The notes under the pieces were generated by a model, which was not told where the DNA came from, did not search any database, and saw only the letters and a program-made list of their open reading frames with translations. A stretch of 64,000 bases of DNA from Catellatospora bangladeshensis (GTDB lineage Bacteria; Actinomycetota; Actinomycetes; Mycobacteriales; Micromonosporaceae). A program made the position numbers and the translations under genes. Where the stretch lies: assembly GCF_016862575.1 (NCBI RefSeq), contig NZ_BONF01000020.1, forward strand, positions 1 to 64,000. Reading direction: 5' to 3'. Shown here one piece after another: positions 46,207 through 59,141 of the stretch (position 1 is its first letter; each line of letters opens with the position of its first letter).

Positions 46207-46838
46207 CTCAGCCTGAGGGACTTTTCGGGGTCACCGGCAGTGGTGACACCTCCGGCTTCGGCGGCCTGGTCCGCAAGCGGCCGGTCCAGCTGGAGGCGCA
46301 GCGGCCGTTCGGCGGCTGGTTCGACGAGGTCGTGGACGCGCTGGAGGAGGCCTACCCCGGCTTCGCCGACGCGATCGAGCGCGTGGTCATCGACCGCGGG
46401 GAGCTGACCCTGCACATCGTCCCGGCGAAGATCGCCGAGGTGTGCCAGGTCCTGCGCGACGACGAGTCGCTGCGGTACGAGCTGTGCTCGTCGGTGTCCG
46501 GCGTCGACTACGTCACCGAGGAGCGCCGCCTGCACGTGGCGTACCACCTCACCTCCATGACCTACCGGCGCCGCATCCGGCTGGAGTGCGCGCTGACCGT
46601 CGCGGACCCGCGCCTGCCCAGCGTGACCTCGGTCTACCCGACCGCGGACTGGCAGGAGCGCGAGACGTACGACATGTTCGGCGTCGTCTTCGAGGGCCAC
46701 CCGAACCTGACCCGGATCCTCATGCCGGACGACTGGGACGGCCACCCCCAGCGCAAGGACTACCCGCTGGGCGGGGTTCCGGTCGAGTACAAGGGCGCCG
46801 AGATCCCGCCGCCCGACACGCGGAGGGCTTACCGATGA
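46203..46838 (+). CDS. nuoC: NADH-quinone oxidoreductase subunit C
   Basis: A 211-residue 30-kDa-type subunit of the connecting module. [36 protein letters not shown] and the signature [40 protein letters not shown] are present. It is separate from NuoD, unlike the fused E. coli protein. It overlaps nuoB and nuoD by four bases. Confidence 0.97.
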   Translation: MTQPEGLFGVTGSGDTSGFGGLVRKRPVQLEAQRPFGGWFDEVVDALEEAYPGFADAIERVVIDRGELTLHIVPAKIAEVCQVLRDDESLRYELCSSVSGVDYVTEERRLHVAYHLTSMTYRRRIRLECALTVADPRLPSVTSVYPTADWQERETYDMFGVVFEGHPNLTRILMPDDWDGHPQRKDYPLGGVPVEYKGAEIPPPDTRRAYR

Positions 46839-48160
46839 GTACCCCTGGATACGCGCAGGAGCGCGAGACGACCGAGGGCAAGGTCTTCACGGTCACCGGT
46901 GGTGACTGGGACAGCCTGGTCTCGGGCGTGGACCCGATCCACGACGAGCGCATCGTCGTCAACATGGGTCCCCAGCACCCGTCCACGCACGGCGTGCTGC
47001 GGCTGGTGCTGGAGCTGGAGGGCGAGACGGTCACCGAGGCGCGCACCGTCGTCGGTTACCTGCACACCGGCATCGAGAAGAACATGGAGTACCGCACCTG
47101 GACGCAGGGCTCCACGTTCGTGACCCGGATGGACTACCTCGCCCCGATCTTCAACGAGACGGCGTACAGCCTCGCGGTGGAGAAGCTGCTGGGCATCGAG
47201 GACCAGATCACCGACCGGACCACCACCATCCGCGTGCTGATGATGGAGCTGAACCGGATCTCCTCCCACCTGGTGTGGCTGGCGACGACCGGTATGGAGC
47301 TCGGCGCGCTGTCGATGATGATCTACGGCTTCCGCGAGCGTGAGTTCATCCTCGACATCTTCGAGATGATCACCGGTCTGCGCATGAACATGGCCTACGT
47401 GCGCCCCGGCGGCGTGGCGCAGGACGTGCCGGACGAGGCGGTCCGGAAGATCCGCGAGTTCCTGGGCTTCATGCCCAAGCGGCTCAAGGAGTACGAGGAC
47501 CTGCTGTCCGGCCAGCCGATCTGGACCGCGCGCACCAAGGGCATCGCGGTGCTCGACGTCACCGGCTGCGTGGCGCTCGGCGTCACCGGCCCGGTGCTGC
47601 GCAGCGCCGGCCTGCCCTGGGACCTGCGCAAGACGATGCCGTACTGCGGCTACGAGACGTACGAGTTCGACGTGCCGGTGGCGCAGACCGCCGACGTGTG
47701 GGGCCGCTACGAGGTGCGCCTCGCCGAGATGCGCGAGTCGCTGAAGCTGATCGAGCAGGCGCTGGACCGGCTCAAGCCGGGCCCGATCATGGTCGAGGAC
47801 CGGAAGATCGCCTGGCCGGCGCAGCTCGCGATCGGCAACGACGGCCTCGGCAACTCGCTGGAGCATGTCGCGCACATCATGGGTCAGTCGATGGAGTCGC
47901 TGATCCACCACTTCAAGCTGGTCACCGAGGGCTTCCGGGTCCCGGCCGGCCAGGTGTACGTGCCGATCGAGGCGCCGCGCGGCGAGCTGGGCGCGCACGT
48001 GGTCTCCGACGGTGGCACCCGGCCGTTCCGGGTCCACATGCGGGAACCCAGCTTCGTGAACCTGCAGGCCATCCCCGCGATGGCCGAGGGCGGCCTGCTG
48101 GCCGATGTGATCGCGGGTGGGGCCAGCCTCGACCCGGTGATGGGTGGGTGTGACCGATGA
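46835..48160 (+). CDS. nuoD: NADH-quinone oxidoreductase subunit D
   Basis: A 441-residue 49-kDa-type subunit that forms the quinone site with Nuo[24 protein letters not shown] is the family opening with the conserved quinone-contact His. [18 protein letters not shown] and [22 protein letters not shown] follow, and [29 protein letters not shown] is near the end. The ATG start overlaps nuoC. Confidence 0.97.
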   Translation: MSTPGYAQERETTEGKVFTVTGGDWDSLVSGVDPIHDERIVVNMGPQHPSTHGVLRLVLELEGETVTEARTVVGYLHTGIEKNMEYRTWTQGSTFVTRMDYLAPIFNETAYSLAVEKLLGIEDQITDRTTTIRVLMMELNRISSHLVWLATTGMELGALSMMIYGFREREFILDIFEMITGLRMNMAYVRPGGVAQDVPDEAVRKIREFLGFMPKRLKEYEDLLSGQPIWTARTKGIAVLDVTGCVALGVTGPVLRSAGLPWDLRKTMPYCGYETYEFDVPVAQTADVWGRYEVRLAEMRESLKLIEQALDRLKPGPIMVEDRKIAWPAQLAIGNDGLGNSLEHVAHIMGQSMESLIHHFKLVTEGFRVPAGQVYVPIEAPRGELGAHVVSDGGTRPFRVHMREPSFVNLQAIPAMAEGGLLADVIAGGASLDPVMGGCDR

Positions 48161-48875
48161 CAGCGCCGGAGAAGGCAGTGGACGTGTTCGACCAGGAGAC
48201 CCGGGACCGGGCGCGCGAGATCGTCGCGCGTTACCCGGAGGGCCGCGAGCGCTCGGCGCTGCTGCCGATGCTGCACCTGGTGCAGTCGGTCGAGGGGTAC
48301 GTCTCCCCGGCCGGTGTCGCGTTCTGCGCCGAGCAGCTCGGGCTGACCAAGGCGCAGGTCGGCGCGGTAGCCACCTTCTACACCATGTACAAGCGCCGCC
48401 CGACCGGTGAGTACCTGGTCAGCGTCTGCACCAACACCATGTGCAACGTGCTCGGCGGCCAGGAGGTCTACGACACGCTGTCCGACGCCCTCGGCGTCGG
48501 GCACGACGAGACCACCGAGGACGGGAAGATCACGCTGGAGCACGCCGAGTGCCTCGCCGCGTGCGACTACGGCCCGGTGCTCACGGTCAACTACGACTTC
48601 TTCGACAACGTGACCCCGGAGAGCGCGCTCGACGTCGTCGGCAAGCTCAAGTCCGGGCAGCGGCCGATGCCGACCCGCGGCGCCCGGCTGTGCACGCTGA
48701 AGGAGATGGCGGTCCAGCTGGCGGGCTTCGCCGACGAGCGCGAGGGCGCGGTCGCGGACGGCCCGGCGGGCGACTCGACGCTGCGCGGCGTACGCCTGGC
48801 GCAGCAGCACGGGATCAGCCCGGCCGGCTTCGACATCAACACGCCCATCCCGACTCCCTCGAAGGAGGCGGCGAA

Positions 48876-48879
<4 letters not shown>
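48157..48879 (+). CDS. nuoE: NADH-quinone oxidoreductase subunit E
   Basis: A 240-residue 24-kDa-type subunit carrying 2Fe-2S cluster N1a, with ligands C91, C96, C132 and C136 in [13 protein letters not shown] and [10 protein letters not shown]. The C-terminal 60 residues, ending in a Pro-rich tail, exceed the usual bacterial length. Both ends overlap the neighbouring genes. Confidence 0.96.
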
Positions 48880-50192
<1,313 letters not shown>

Positions 50193-50194
50193 CA

Positions 50195-52627
50195 ATGAGC
50201 CAGGAAGTACAGAAGCACACCGACACCGTCACGCTCACCATCGACGGCATCGAGGTGACCGCGCCCAAGGGCGAGCTGGTCATCCGTACCGCCGAGCGGC
50301 TGGGCATCGACATCCCGCGGTTCTGCGACCACCCGCTGCTGGCCCCGGCCGGCGCCTGCCGCCAGTGCCTGGTGGACGTGGAGGGCCAGCGCAAGCCGGT
50401 CGCCTCGTGCACCCAGACGGTGGCCGACGGCATGGTGGTGCGCACGCAGCTCACCTCCGAGGTGGCCCGCAAGGCCCAGGAGGGTGTGATGGAGCTGCTG
50501 CTCATCAACCACCCGCTGGACTGCCCGATGTGCGACAAGGGCGGCGAGTGCCCGCTGCAGAACCAGGCGATGCAGGTCGGCCGCCCGGAGTCGCGCTTCC
50601 ACGAGCACAAGCGCGAGTACGAGAAGCCGATCAACATCTCCGCGCAGGTGCTGCTGGACCGCGAGCGCTGCGTGCTCTGCCAGCGCTGCACCCGGTTCTC
50701 CGAGGAGATCGCGGGCGACAAGTTCATCGACCTGATGGAGCGCTCGTCCGCCGAGCAGATCAACGTCTACAGCGACAGCTTCTTCGGCGACGACGAGGAG
50801 AACGCGCCCGAGGTGCCGTTCAACTCGTACTACTCGGGCAACACGATCCAGATCTGCCCGGTCGGCGCGCTGACCAGCGAGCAGTACCGCTTCCGCGCCC
50901 GCCCGTTCGACCTGGTGTCCTCGCCGAGCAAGTGCGAGCACTGCGCGTCGGGCTGCGACATGCGCACCGACCACCGCCGCGGCAAGGTGCTGCGCCGGCT
51001 GGCCGGCAACGACCCGCAGGTCAACGAGGAGTGGAACTGCGACAAGGGCCGGTGGGGCTTCCGCTACGCGACCGCCTTCGACCGGCTCACCACCCCGCTG
51101 GTGCGCGACGGCAAGACCGGTGAGCTGCGCGAGGCCTCCTGGACCGAGGCGCTGAGCGTCGCGGCCGAGGGCCTGCGGGCCGCCCGCGACGGCGCGTACG
51201 GCGTGGGTGTGCTGACCGGCGGCCGGCTGACCGTCGAGGACGCGTACGCGTACGCCAAGTTCACCCGCATCGTGCTGGGCAGCAACGACATCGACTTCCG
51301 GGCGCGCCCGCTGTCCGCGGAGGAGGCCGAGTTCCTGGCGTCCTCGGTGGTCGGCGAGCAGCAGGTCACCTACACCGACCTGGAGCAGGCCAAGCACGTG
51401 GTGCTGGTCGGCTTCGAGCCGGAGGAGGAGAGCCCGATCGTGCTGCTGCGCCTGCGCAAGGCGGCGGCCAAGGGCAAGCTCAAGGTCACCTCGGTGGCCC
51501 CGTTCCTGACCCGCGGCGCGGAGAAGGCCGGCGCGACGCTGGCCGAGTGCGTGCCCGGCCAGGAGCCGGCGGTGCTGTCCAACCTGGAGGGCGTGGACCC
51601 GTCCACGGTCGTCCTGGTGGGCGAGCGGCTGGCCACGGTGCGGGGCGGCTACTCGGCCGCGGCGGCGCTGGCCACGCGGACCGGCGCCAAGCTGGCCTGG
51701 GTGCCGCGGCGCGCGGGTGACCGCGGCGCGGTCGACGCGGGCTGCCTGCCCAACCTGCTGCCCGGGGGCCGCGCGGTGAGCGAGCCCGCGGCGCGGGCCG
51801 AGCTGTCGGCGGCCTGGGGCGTGACCGCGGGCGTGATCCCGAGCGCGGCCGGCCGTGACACCGACGCGATCCTGGCCGCGGCCGCCGCCGGCAAGCTGGG
51901 CGCGCTGGTCGTGGCGGGTGTGGACCCGGCCGACCTGGCCGACCCGAAGGCCGCCGAGGAGGCGCTGGACAAGGTCGGCTTCCTGGTCTCGCTGGAGCTG
52001 CGGATGAGCGCGGTCTCCCGCCGCGCGAACGTGGTGTTCCCGGTCGCCGCGGCGGCCGAGAAGGCCGGTTCGTACGTGAACTGGGAGGGCCGCCTGCGCA
52101 CCTACGAGCAGGCGCTGGACACCCCGAACGCGGGTGCCGTGCTGACCGACGCCCGGGTGCTGGACGCCCTGGCCGCGCGGCTGGGCGTCACCCTGGGCAC
52201 CGCGGACGTGCTGGCGGTCCGCCGGGAGCTGGGCAGCCTGCCCGCGACCGGTGCGCCGCGCCCGTCCGCCCCGGCCGAGGTGGGCGCGGCCGCGCCCGCG
52301 CTGAAGCCGAACGAGGCGATCCTGGCCAGCTGGGCGCAGCTGATCGACCTGGGCAGCCTCACCGACGGCGACCAGGTGCTGGCCGGCACCGCCCGCCCGC
52401 CGGTGGTGCGCCTGTCGAAGGCCCGCGCCACGGCGCTGGGTGTCGCCGACGGCGACCCGGTGACCGTCGGCACCGCGCGGGGTGCGATCACCCTGCCGGC
52501 CGCGATCACCGAGATCGCCGATGACGTCGTCTGGGTTCCGACCAACTCGCCGGGCTCGACCCTGCGCCGCACGCTCGGCGCGGTCCCCGGCGCGGTCGTG
52601 ACCGTGAGCGGAGGAACGAGCAAATGA
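50195..52627 (+). CDS. nuoG: NADH-quinone oxidoreductase subunit G
   Basis: An 810-residue subunit with an N-terminal 2Fe-2S domain ([19 protein letters not shown]), His/Cys 4Fe-4S motifs ([23 protein letters not shown]) and [21 protein letters not shown]. The rest is a molybdopterin oxidoreductase-like domain without catalytic metal. The extra N7-type CxxC motif is thus seen. The ATG is two bases after nuoF, preceded by GGCAGGAG. Confidence 0.96.
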   Translation: MSQEVQKHTDTVTLTIDGIEVTAPKGELVIRTAERLGIDIPRFCDHPLLAPAGACRQCLVDVEGQRKPVASCTQTVADGMVVRTQLTSEVARKAQEGVMELLLINHPLDCPMCDKGGECPLQNQAMQVGRPESRFHEHKREYEKPINISAQVLLDRERCVLCQRCTRFSEEIAGDKFIDLMERSSAEQINVYSDSFFGDDEENAPEVPFNSYYSGNTIQICPVGALTSEQYRFRARPFDLVSSPSKCEHCASGCDMRTDHRRGKVLRRLAGNDPQVNEEWNCDKGRWGFRYATAFDRLTTPLVRDGKTGELREASWTEALSVAAEGLRAARDGAYGVGVLTGGRLTVEDAYAYAKFTRIVLGSNDIDFRARPLSAEEAEFLASSVVGEQQVTYTDLEQAKHVVLVGFEPEEESPIVLLRLRKAAAKGKLKVTSVAPFLTRGAEKAGATLAECVPGQEPAVLSNLEGVDPSTVVLVGERLATVRGGYSAAAALATRTGAKLAWVPRRAGDRGAVDAGCLPNLLPGGRAVSEPAARAELSAAWGVTAGVIPSAAGRDTDAILAAAAAGKLGALVVAGVDPADLADPKAAEEALDKVGFLVSLELRMSAVSRRANVVFPVAAAAEKAGSYVNWEGRLRTYEQALDTPNAGAVLTDARVLDALAARLGVTLGTADVLAVRRELGSLPATGAPRPSAPAEVGAAAPALKPNEAILASWAQLIDLGSLTDGDQVLAGTARPPVVRLSKARATALGVADGDPVTVGTARGAITLPAAITEIADDVVWVPTNSPGSTLRRTLGAVPGAVVTVSGGTSK

Positions 52628-54006
52628 TCCTCGCCCCTATCGGTTTCCTGGCCGAGGACCCGGAGACCGGCGACCCGACCCTGGTCGACTTCGGGCACGA
52701 CCCGTGGTGGCTGGTGCTCATCAAGGTGCTGGGCGTCTTCGTCTTCCTCGTGGTGATGACCCTGTTCACCATCTGGTACGAGCGCCGCGTGGTGGCCCGG
52801 ATGCAGGTGCGTCCCGGCCCGAACCGGCACGGTCCCTTCGGTCTGCTCCAGTCGCTGGCCGACGGCCTGAAGCTGGCGTTCAAGGAAGACATCATGCCGC
52901 TCAAGGCGGACAAGGTGGTCTTCTTCATCGCGCCGGTGATCTCGACCGTGTGCGCGTTCACCGCGTTCTCGATCATGCCGTTCGGCCCGTTCGTGTCGAT
53001 CTTCGGCACGAAGACGCCGCTGCAGCTCACCGACATCTCGGTGGCGGTGCTGCTGGTGCTGGCCTGCTCCGGCATGGGCATCTACGGCATCGTGCTGGGC
53101 GGTTGGGCCTCCGGCTCGACCTACCCGCTGCTCGGCGGTCTGCGCTCCAGCGCCCAGCTGATCTCGTACGAGGTCGCCATGGGCCTGTCCTTCGTGGCCG
53201 TCTTCATGCTCTCCGGCACGATGAGCACCTCGGAGATCGTCAACGCGCAGGCCACCGGCCACACGCTGCAGCTGCCCTTCGGGAACATCAACATCCCGAT
53301 CGGCGGCTGGTTCTTCCTGCTGCTGTTCCCGAGCTTCATCATCTACGCCATCTCGGCGGTGGGTGAGACCAACCGCGCACCGTTCGACCTCCCCGAGGCC
53401 GAGTCGGAGCTGGTCGGCGGCTTCCACACCGAGTACTCGTCGCTGAAGTTCGCGCTGTTCTTCCTGGCCGAGTACATCAACATGGTGACGGTGTCGGGTC
53501 TGTGCGCCACGCTCTTCCTGGGCGGCTGGCGGATGCCGACCTCGTTCGAGAGCTTCGCGCCGTGGATCAACTCCGGCTGGTGGGGCCTGCTGTGGTTCAC
53601 CATCAAGGTGCTGCTGCTGCTGTTCGTCTTCGTCTGGCTGCGGGGCACGCTGCCCCGGCTGCGCTACGACCAGTTCATGCGGTTCGGCTGGAAGGTCCTC
53701 ATCCCGGCCAACCTGGTGTGGATCCTGGCCGTGGCCGGCTGGCTGACGCTGCGCAAGTCCAACCTGGGCACCGTGGACCGGCTGATCTTCTTCGGCCTGC
53801 CGCTGGCGGTGATCATCCTGCTGGCGCTGTTCTGGCCGCAGAAGGACAAGGAGCCGGAGCTGTCCGTCGAGCAGCAGGTGGCCAAGCGCCCCGAGGGCAG
53901 CTTCCCGCTGCCGCCGCTCGACCTGCAGGTGCCGGTCAATCCCCGCGCCAAGCGGCTCACCGCCGAGCGCGAGACCGTAGGCACCGCGACCGAGAAGGAG
54001 GTGTGA
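52624..54006 (+). CDS. nuoH: NADH-quinone oxidoreductase subunit H
   Basis: A 460-residue membrane subunit with about eight helices, forming the quinone chamber with NuoB and Nuo[39 protein letters not shown] is the classic signature and [26 protein letters not shown] the second. A charged cytoplasmic tail from about 415 ([20 protein letters not shown]) is long, as in other actinobacteria. It overlaps nuoG by four bases. Confidence 0.97.
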   Translation: MILAPIGFLAEDPETGDPTLVDFGHDPWWLVLIKVLGVFVFLVVMTLFTIWYERRVVARMQVRPGPNRHGPFGLLQSLADGLKLAFKEDIMPLKADKVVFFIAPVISTVCAFTAFSIMPFGPFVSIFGTKTPLQLTDISVAVLLVLACSGMGIYGIVLGGWASGSTYPLLGGLRSSAQLISYEVAMGLSFVAVFMLSGTMSTSEIVNAQATGHTLQLPFGNINIPIGGWFFLLLFPSFIIYAISAVGETNRAPFDLPEAESELVGGFHTEYSSLKFALFFLAEYINMVTVSGLCATLFLGGWRMPTSFESFAPWINSGWWGLLWFTIKVLLLLFVFVWLRGTLPRLRYDQFMRFGWKVLIPANLVWILAVAGWLTLRKSNLGTVDRLIFFGLPLAVIILLALFWPQKDKEPELSVEQQVAKRPEGSFPLPPLDLQVPVNPRAKRLTAERETVGTATEKEV

Positions 54007-54007
54007 C

Positions 54008-54544
54008 GTGGGTACGTTCACGGGCGCCGTCAAGGGCTTCGGCGTGACCTTCTCGCACATGTTCAAGAAGACCGTCACCACGCAGTACCCGGAGAAGCCG
54101 GACGCGACCGCGCCGCGCTACCACGGCCGGCACATCCTCAACCGGTGGCCGGACGGGCTGGAGAAGTGCATCGGCTGCGAGCTGTGCGCCTGGGCCTGCC
54201 CGGCGGACGCGATCTTCGTGGAGGGCGCGGACAACACCGACGAGGAGCGTTTCTCGCCCGGTGAGCGGTACGCCGCCAACTACCAGATCAACTACGCGCG
54301 GTGCATCTTCTGCGGCCTGTGCATCGAGGCCTGCCCGACCCGCTCGCTCACCATGAGCAACGAGTACGAGCTGGCCCGGGACAAGCGCACCGATCTGATC
54401 TTCACGAAGGAGCAGCTGCTCGCGCCGCTGCTGCCGGGCATGGAGCAGCCTCCGCACCCGATGCGGCTGGGCGACACGGAGAAGGACTACTACCTGGGTG
54501 CGGTCACGAACCCGGGCACGTCGGCGGGAGCTGAGACCCGATGA
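54008..54544 (+). CDS. nuoI: NADH-quinone oxidoreductase subunit I
   Basis: A 178-residue ferredoxin-like subunit with two 4Fe-4S clusters (N6a, N6b): [12 protein letters not shown] (C54, C57, C60, C64) and [12 protein letters not shown] (C99, C102, C105, C109). It relays electrons to N2 in NuoB. GTG start one base after nuoH; the end overlaps nuoJ (ATGA). Confidence 0.97.
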   Translation: MGTFTGAVKGFGVTFSHMFKKTVTTQYPEKPDATAPRYHGRHILNRWPDGLEKCIGCELCAWACPADAIFVEGADNTDEERFSPGERYAANYQINYARCIFCGLCIEACPTRSLTMSNEYELARDKRTDLIFTKEQLLAPLLPGMEQPPHPMRLGDTEKDYYLGAVTNPGTSAGAETR

Positions 54545-55317
54545 CACTCGCAACTACGGTGCTCGCCGCCGCCGGTGAGGTCACGACCGGGGAGAAGTGG
54601 GTCTTCTTCCTGCTGGCCCCGGTCGCGGTCATCGGCGCGCTGGGCATGGTGATCGCCCGCAACGCGGTGCACTCCGCGCTGTGGCTGGTGCTGACCATGC
54701 TCAGCCTGGGCGTCTTCTACATCGTGCAGGCGGGGCCGTTCATCGGCATGGTGCAGATCATCGTCTACACCGGCGCCATCATGATGCTGTTCCTGTTCGT
54801 GCTGATGCTCGTCGGCCGGGACGCCTCCGACTCGGTGATCGAGACGCTGCGCGGCCAGAAGGTCGTCGCGATCATCCTCGGCGTCGGCCTGGCGGGCCTG
54901 CTCGGCACCGGCCTCTACCGCGCCCTGCAGGGTGTGGCGCCGGCCGGGCTGGAGGGCGCCAACGCCAACGGCAACGTGCAGGGCATCGCCTCGCTGTTGT
55001 TCACCAAGTACGTCTACATCTTCGAGGTCACCTCGGCGCTGCTCATCACGGCGGCGGTCGGCGCGATGATCCTGGCCCACCGCGAGCGGGCCGAGGGCGA
55101 GCGGGTCGGCCAGGCCGCCAAGATGCGCGAGCGCTTCCTGCCGGGCAACTACCCCGGCCCGAAGCCCGGCCCCGGTGTCTTCGCGAACTCCACCTCGGTG
55201 GCCACCCCGGCGAAGCTGCCGGACGGGTCCCCGGCCGAGCGGAGCCTCTCGCCGATCCTGCCGACGCGTGAGCTCACCCCGGCCGAGATCGCCAACAAGC
55301 ACACCGAGGGGAAGTGA
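54541..55317 (+). CDS. nuoJ: NADH-quinone oxidoreductase subunit J
   Basis: A 258-residue membrane subunit with five helices. [25 protein letters not shown] and [19 protein letters not shown], which in NuoJ contains the pi-bulge helix of the proton pathway, are typical. A hydrophilic C-terminal stretch of about 70 residues after [18 protein letters not shown] is longer than in E. coli. Confidence 0.95.
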   Translation: MTLATTVLAAAGEVTTGEKWVFFLLAPVAVIGALGMVIARNAVHSALWLVLTMLSLGVFYIVQAGPFIGMVQIIVYTGAIMMLFLFVLMLVGRDASDSVIETLRGQKVVAIILGVGLAGLLGTGLYRALQGVAPAGLEGANANGNVQGIASLLFTKYVYIFEVTSALLITAAVGAMILAHRERAEGERVGQAAKMRERFLPGNYPGPKPGPGVFANSTSVATPAKLPDGSPAERSLSPILPTRELTPAEIANKHTEGK

Positions 55318-55320
55318 CCC

Positions 55321-55620
55321 GTGACCCCCGTCTACTACATCGTGCTGGCCGCCGTGCTGTTCAGCATCGGCGCGGTCGGCGTCCTGATCCGGCGTAACGC
55401 CATCGTGCTGTTCATGTGCGTGGAGCTGATGCTCAACGCCGCGAACCTCGCGCTGGTCACCTTCGCCCGGATGAACGGGACGCTCGACGGCCAGGTGATG
55501 GCGTTCTTCTCGATGGTGGTCGCCGCGGCCGAGGTCGTGGTCGGTCTGGCCATCATCATGTCGATCTTCCGGACGCGACGCTCGGCGAGCGTCGACGACG
55601 CGAACCTGCTGAAGTACTGA
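55321..55620 (+). CDS. nuoK: NADH-quinone oxidoreductase subunit K
   Basis: A 99-residue three-helix membrane subunit, normal length. [19 protein letters not shown] contains the conserved membrane Glu of the proton channel, and [19 protein letters not shown] a second conserved Glu. GTG start three bases after nuoJ. Confidence 0.97.
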   Translation: MTPVYYIVLAAVLFSIGAVGVLIRRNAIVLFMCVELMLNAANLALVTFARMNGTLDGQVMAFFSMVVAAAEVVVGLAIIMSIFRTRRSASVDDANLLKY

Positions 55621-55627
55621 GGCTGAC

Positions 55628-57589
55628 ATGGAAGTGAACCTGATGCCTGCCGAAGCGGTGCAGGCGCCCGTCGTCTATGCGTCGGCCACGGGCCTGCTCT
55701 CGTACATGTGGCTGCTCATCGCCCTCCCGGCGATCGGCGCGCTGATCCTGCTGCTGTTCGGCCGCTGGACGGACAAGTGGGGCCACTGGCTCGGCTGCGC
55801 GACGGTGCTCGGCTCGTTCGTGCTCGGCCTGAGCATGTTCTTCCAGCTGCGCGACCTGCCCAACCGGGCCGTGCAGCAGGATCTCTACAGCTTCATCCCG
55901 GTGGGCAACCTGCAGGTCGACTTCGGCCTGCTGTTCGACCCGCTGTCGGCGTGCTTCGTGCTGCTGATCACGGGCGTGGGCTTCCTGATCCACATCTACG
56001 CCACCGGGTACATGGCTCACGACGAGGGCCGCCGCCGCTTCTTCGGGTACTTCAACCTGTTCATCGCGGCGATGCTGCTGCTGGTCCTCGGCAACAACTT
56101 CGTCATGCTGTACTTCGGCTGGGAGGGCGTCGGTCTGGCGTCGTACCTGCTGATCTCCTTCTGGTACGGCCGGCCGTCCGCGGCCACCGCCGGCAAGAAG
56201 GCGTTCATCATGAACCGCGTCGGCGACGCGGGCCTGGTGATCGCCATCTTCCTGATGTTCTTCCAGTTCGGCTCGGTCAACTACGACGTCGTGTTCAGCG
56301 AGGTCGGCCTGCTGTCCGGCACCACGGTGCTGATCCTGGGCCTGCTCCTGCTGCTCGGCGCGTGCGGCAAGTCCGGCCAGTTCCCGCTGCAGGCGTGGCT
56401 GCCCGACGCGATGGAGGGCCCGACCCCGGTCTCGGCCCTGATCCACGCCGCGACGATGGTGACCGCCGGTGTCTACCTGATCGCCCGCTCCAACCCGATC
56501 TTCTCGGCGAACCTGACGCTGCAGACGGTCGTGGTCAGCGTGGGCGCGCTGACCCTGCTGCTGGGCTGCGTCATCGGCTCGGCCAAGGACGACATCAAGC
56601 GGGTGCTCGCCTGGTCGACCGTGTCGCAGATCGGCTACATGTTCCTGGGCGTCGGGCTCGGCGGCGGCGCGTACGCGCTGGCCATCATCCACCTGCTGGC
56701 GCACGGCTTCTTCAAGGCCAACATGTTCCTCGGCGCCGGCTCGGTCATGCACGGCATGAACGACCAGGTGGACATCCGCCGCTTCGGCGGGCTGTGGAAG
56801 TACATGCGCATCACCTGGCTCACCTTCATGATGGGCTGGCTGGCGATCATCGGCATCCCGCCGCTGAGCGGCTTCTTCACCAAGGAGCCGATCATCGTGG
56901 CCGCGTTCGCGCGGCCCGGCTGGACCGGCTGGCTCTACGGCCTGGCGGCGCTGATCGGCGCGGGTCTCACCGCGTTCTACATGACCCGCCTGTTCATCCT
57001 GACCTTCCACGGCCCGAAGCGGTGGACCACCGCCAAGGAGGGCTCGGTCGACCAGCACCCGCACGAGTCGCCGCTGGTCATGACGATCCCGCTGATCCTG
57101 CTGGCGCTCGGCTCGATCGCGGCCGGCTGGCTGATGGCCTCGCCGGTGGCGCAGTGGCTCACCCCCGTGCTCGGCCCGGCCACGGAGGAGCACCCGAAGA
57201 TCGGCCACACGCTGCTCACGGTGCTCAGCATCGTGCTGACCCTGGCCGGTGCGGGCCTGGCGTACGCCCTGTTCCGCAACGGCACCGCGCTGGTCCCGCA
57301 GCCCGCTGGCCCGGTGGTCACCGCCGCCCGCAACAACCTCTACACCGACGCCTTCAACGAGGCCGTGTTCGAGAAGCCGGGCAACTGGCTCACCCGCGCA
57401 CTGGTCTTCGTCGACAACAAGGGCGTCGACGGCCTGGTCAACGGACTCGCCGCGCTGGTCGGCGGGGGCTCGGGCCGGCTGCGGCGGCTGCAGACCGGCT
57501 TCGTGCGGTCCTACGCGCTCTCGATGCTTCTCGGCGCGGTGCTGGTGCTCGGCGCCTTCGCCGCGGTGCAGCTCGGCTGGATGGGATAA
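55628..57589 (+). CDS. nuoL: NADH-quinone oxidoreductase subunit L
   Basis: A 653-residue antiporter-like proton pump subunit with about 14 to 16 helices. FGWEGVGLASYLLISFWYGRPSA contains the conserved Glu, and GKSGQFPLQAWLPDAMEGPTPVSALIHAATMVTAGVYL the conserved Lys of the broken helix. The amphipathic lateral helix region and a last helix follow near the C-terminus. ATG 55628 starts it; a second ATG eight codons on is possible. Confidence 0.97.
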   Translation: MEVNLMPAEAVQAPVVYASATGLLSYMWLLIALPAIGALILLLFGRWTDKWGHWLGCATVLGSFVLGLSMFFQLRDLPNRAVQQDLYSFIPVGNLQVDFGLLFDPLSACFVLLITGVGFLIHIYATGYMAHDEGRRRFFGYFNLFIAAMLLLVLGNNFVMLYFGWEGVGLASYLLISFWYGRPSAATAGKKAFIMNRVGDAGLVIAIFLMFFQFGSVNYDVVFSEVGLLSGTTVLILGLLLLLGACGKSGQFPLQAWLPDAMEGPTPVSALIHAATMVTAGVYLIARSNPIFSANLTLQTVVVSVGALTLLLGCVIGSAKDDIKRVLAWSTVSQIGYMFLGVGLGGGAYALAIIHLLAHGFFKANMFLGAGSVMHGMNDQVDIRRFGGLWKYMRITWLTFMMGWLAIIGIPPLSGFFTKEPIIVAAFARPGWTGWLYGLAALIGAGLTAFYMTRLFILTFHGPKRWTTAKEGSVDQHPHESPLVMTIPLILLALGSIAAGWLMASPVAQWLTPVLGPATEEHPKIGHTLLTVLSIVLTLAGAGLAYALFRNGTALVPQPAGPVVTAARNNLYTDAFNEAVFEKPGNWLTRALVFVDNKGVDGLVNGLAALVGGGSGRLRRLQTGFVRSYALSMLLGAVLVLGAFAAVQLGWMG

Positions 57590-57591
57590 CG

Positions 57592-59139
57592 ATGAAATAC
57601 CTGTCAATCCTGACCCTGGCGCCGCTGGTCGGCGCGCTGGTGGTCGCGTTCGTCCCGCGAAACAAGCCGCAGCTGGCCAAGCAGCTGGCGCTGCTCGTCT
57701 CGCTGGTGGTGCTCGGCGTGGCGGTCGCGGCCTGGTTCGCGTTCGACTCCGGCGACACCGCCCAGCGGCTGCAGCTGCAGGAGTCCTACACCTGGATCCC
57801 GGCGTGGGGCGCGAAGTTCTCGTTCGGCATCGACGGCATCGCGCTGGTGATGCTGGCGCTGACCGCGGTGCTCACCCCGCTGGTGATCCTGGCCAGCTGG
57901 CACGACGCCGAGCGCAGCAAGCGCAGCGTCCCGGCGTACTTCGCGCTGCTGCTGGCGCTCGAGGGCACGATGATCGGCACCTTCGCCGTCTCCGACGTGC
58001 TGCTCTTCTACCTCTTCTTCGAGGTCATGCTGGTGCCGATGTACTTCATCATCGGCTCGTTCGGCAGTGACGTGCCGGCCAAGCAGCGCCAGTACGCCGC
58101 GGTGAAGTTCTTCCTGTACTCGCTGGTCGGCGGTCTGTTCATGCTGGCCGCGGTCATCGGCATGTGGGTGCTGGGCGGCCACACCTTCGACTGGCAGACG
58201 CTGACGAACGCGGAGTTCTCCACCATCGCGCAGCGCTGGCTGTTCCTCGGCTTCTTCATCGCGTTCGCCATCAAGGCGCCGTTCTTCCCGTTCCACACCT
58301 GGCTGCCGGACGCGGGCGGGGCGGCTCCGGCCGGCGCCGCCGCGTTGCTGGTCGGCGTGATGGACAAGATCGGCACCTTCGGCATCCTGCGCTACTGCCT
58401 CCCGCTGTTCCCGGAGGCGTCGCGCTGGTTCGCGCCGTGGGCGATCGCGCTGTCGCTGGTGGGCATCATCTACGCCGCGCTGCTGGCGGTCGGCCAGAAC
58501 GACCTCAAGCGGCTGGTCAGCTACACGTCGATCGCGCACTTCGGCTTCATCGGCATCGGCATCTTCGCCTTCACCTTCCAGGCCGGCTCCGGCGCGGTGC
58601 TGTACATGGTCAACCACGGTCTCGCCACCGGCCTGCTGTTCCTGGTCGTCGGCATGTTCGTGGCGCGCCGCGGCAGCACCCTGGTGACCGACTTCGGCGG
58701 CGCGGGCAAGCTCATGCCGCTGCTGGCGGGCATCTTCTTCATCGCCGGCATGGCGTCGCTGGCGCTGCCGGGCCTGGCCCCGTTCGTCAGCGAGTTCCTG
58801 GTGCTGCTGGGCGTGTTCACGGTGAACAAGACGGTGGCCGTGATCGCGACTGTCGGCATCATCCTGGCCGCGGCATACGTGCTGTGGATGATCCAGCGCA
58901 CCACCCAGGGCAACCTGAACCCGGCGCTGGCCGACGTCGCCCCGATGAAGAAGGACCTGAACCTGCGCGAGGGCATCATCGTCGCGCCGCTCATCGTCCT
59001 GCTCATCGTGCTCGGCTTCTACCCCAAGCCGGTGCTCGACGTGATCAACCCGGCGGTGCAGGCCACGCTGTCTGACGTGGTCACCCCGGAGCGGGCCGAT
59101 CCGGCGCCCGCCACCTCCACTGTGGAAGCAGGAAAGTGA
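57592..59139 (+). CDS. nuoM: NADH-quinone oxidoreductase subunit M
   Basis: A 515-residue antiporter-like proton pump subunit. FFEVMLVPMYFIIGSFG holds the conserved membrane Glu, and IKAPFFPFHTWLPDAGGAAPAGAAALLVGVMDKIGTFGILRY the broken-helix Lys. In most NuoM the last motif reads HTEAPTAGS; here it is GGAAPAGAAA. The start is ATG two bases after the nuoL stop. Confidence 0.96.
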   Translation: MKYLSILTLAPLVGALVVAFVPRNKPQLAKQLALLVSLVVLGVAVAAWFAFDSGDTAQRLQLQESYTWIPAWGAKFSFGIDGIALVMLALTAVLTPLVILASWHDAERSKRSVPAYFALLLALEGTMIGTFAVSDVLLFYLFFEVMLVPMYFIIGSFGSDVPAKQRQYAAVKFFLYSLVGGLFMLAAVIGMWVLGGHTFDWQTLTNAEFSTIAQRWLFLGFFIAFAIKAPFFPFHTWLPDAGGAAPAGAAALLVGVMDKIGTFGILRYCLPLFPEASRWFAPWAIALSLVGIIYAALLAVGQNDLKRLVSYTSIAHFGFIGIGIFAFTFQAGSGAVLYMVNHGLATGLLFLVVGMFVARRGSTLVTDFGGAGKLMPLLAGIFFIAGMASLALPGLAPFVSEFLVLLGVFTVNKTVAVIATVGIILAAAYVLWMIQRTTQGNLNPALADVAPMKKDLNLREGIIVAPLIVLLIVLGFYPKPVLDVINPAVQATLSDVVTPERADPAPATSTVEAGK

Positions 59140-59141
59140 CC

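Noticed and set aside
52102-54081. 659-codon minus-strand frame across nuoG, nuoH and nuoI
   Set aside because: Low-complexity Gln/His/Arg composition and full overlap with three certain nuo genes.
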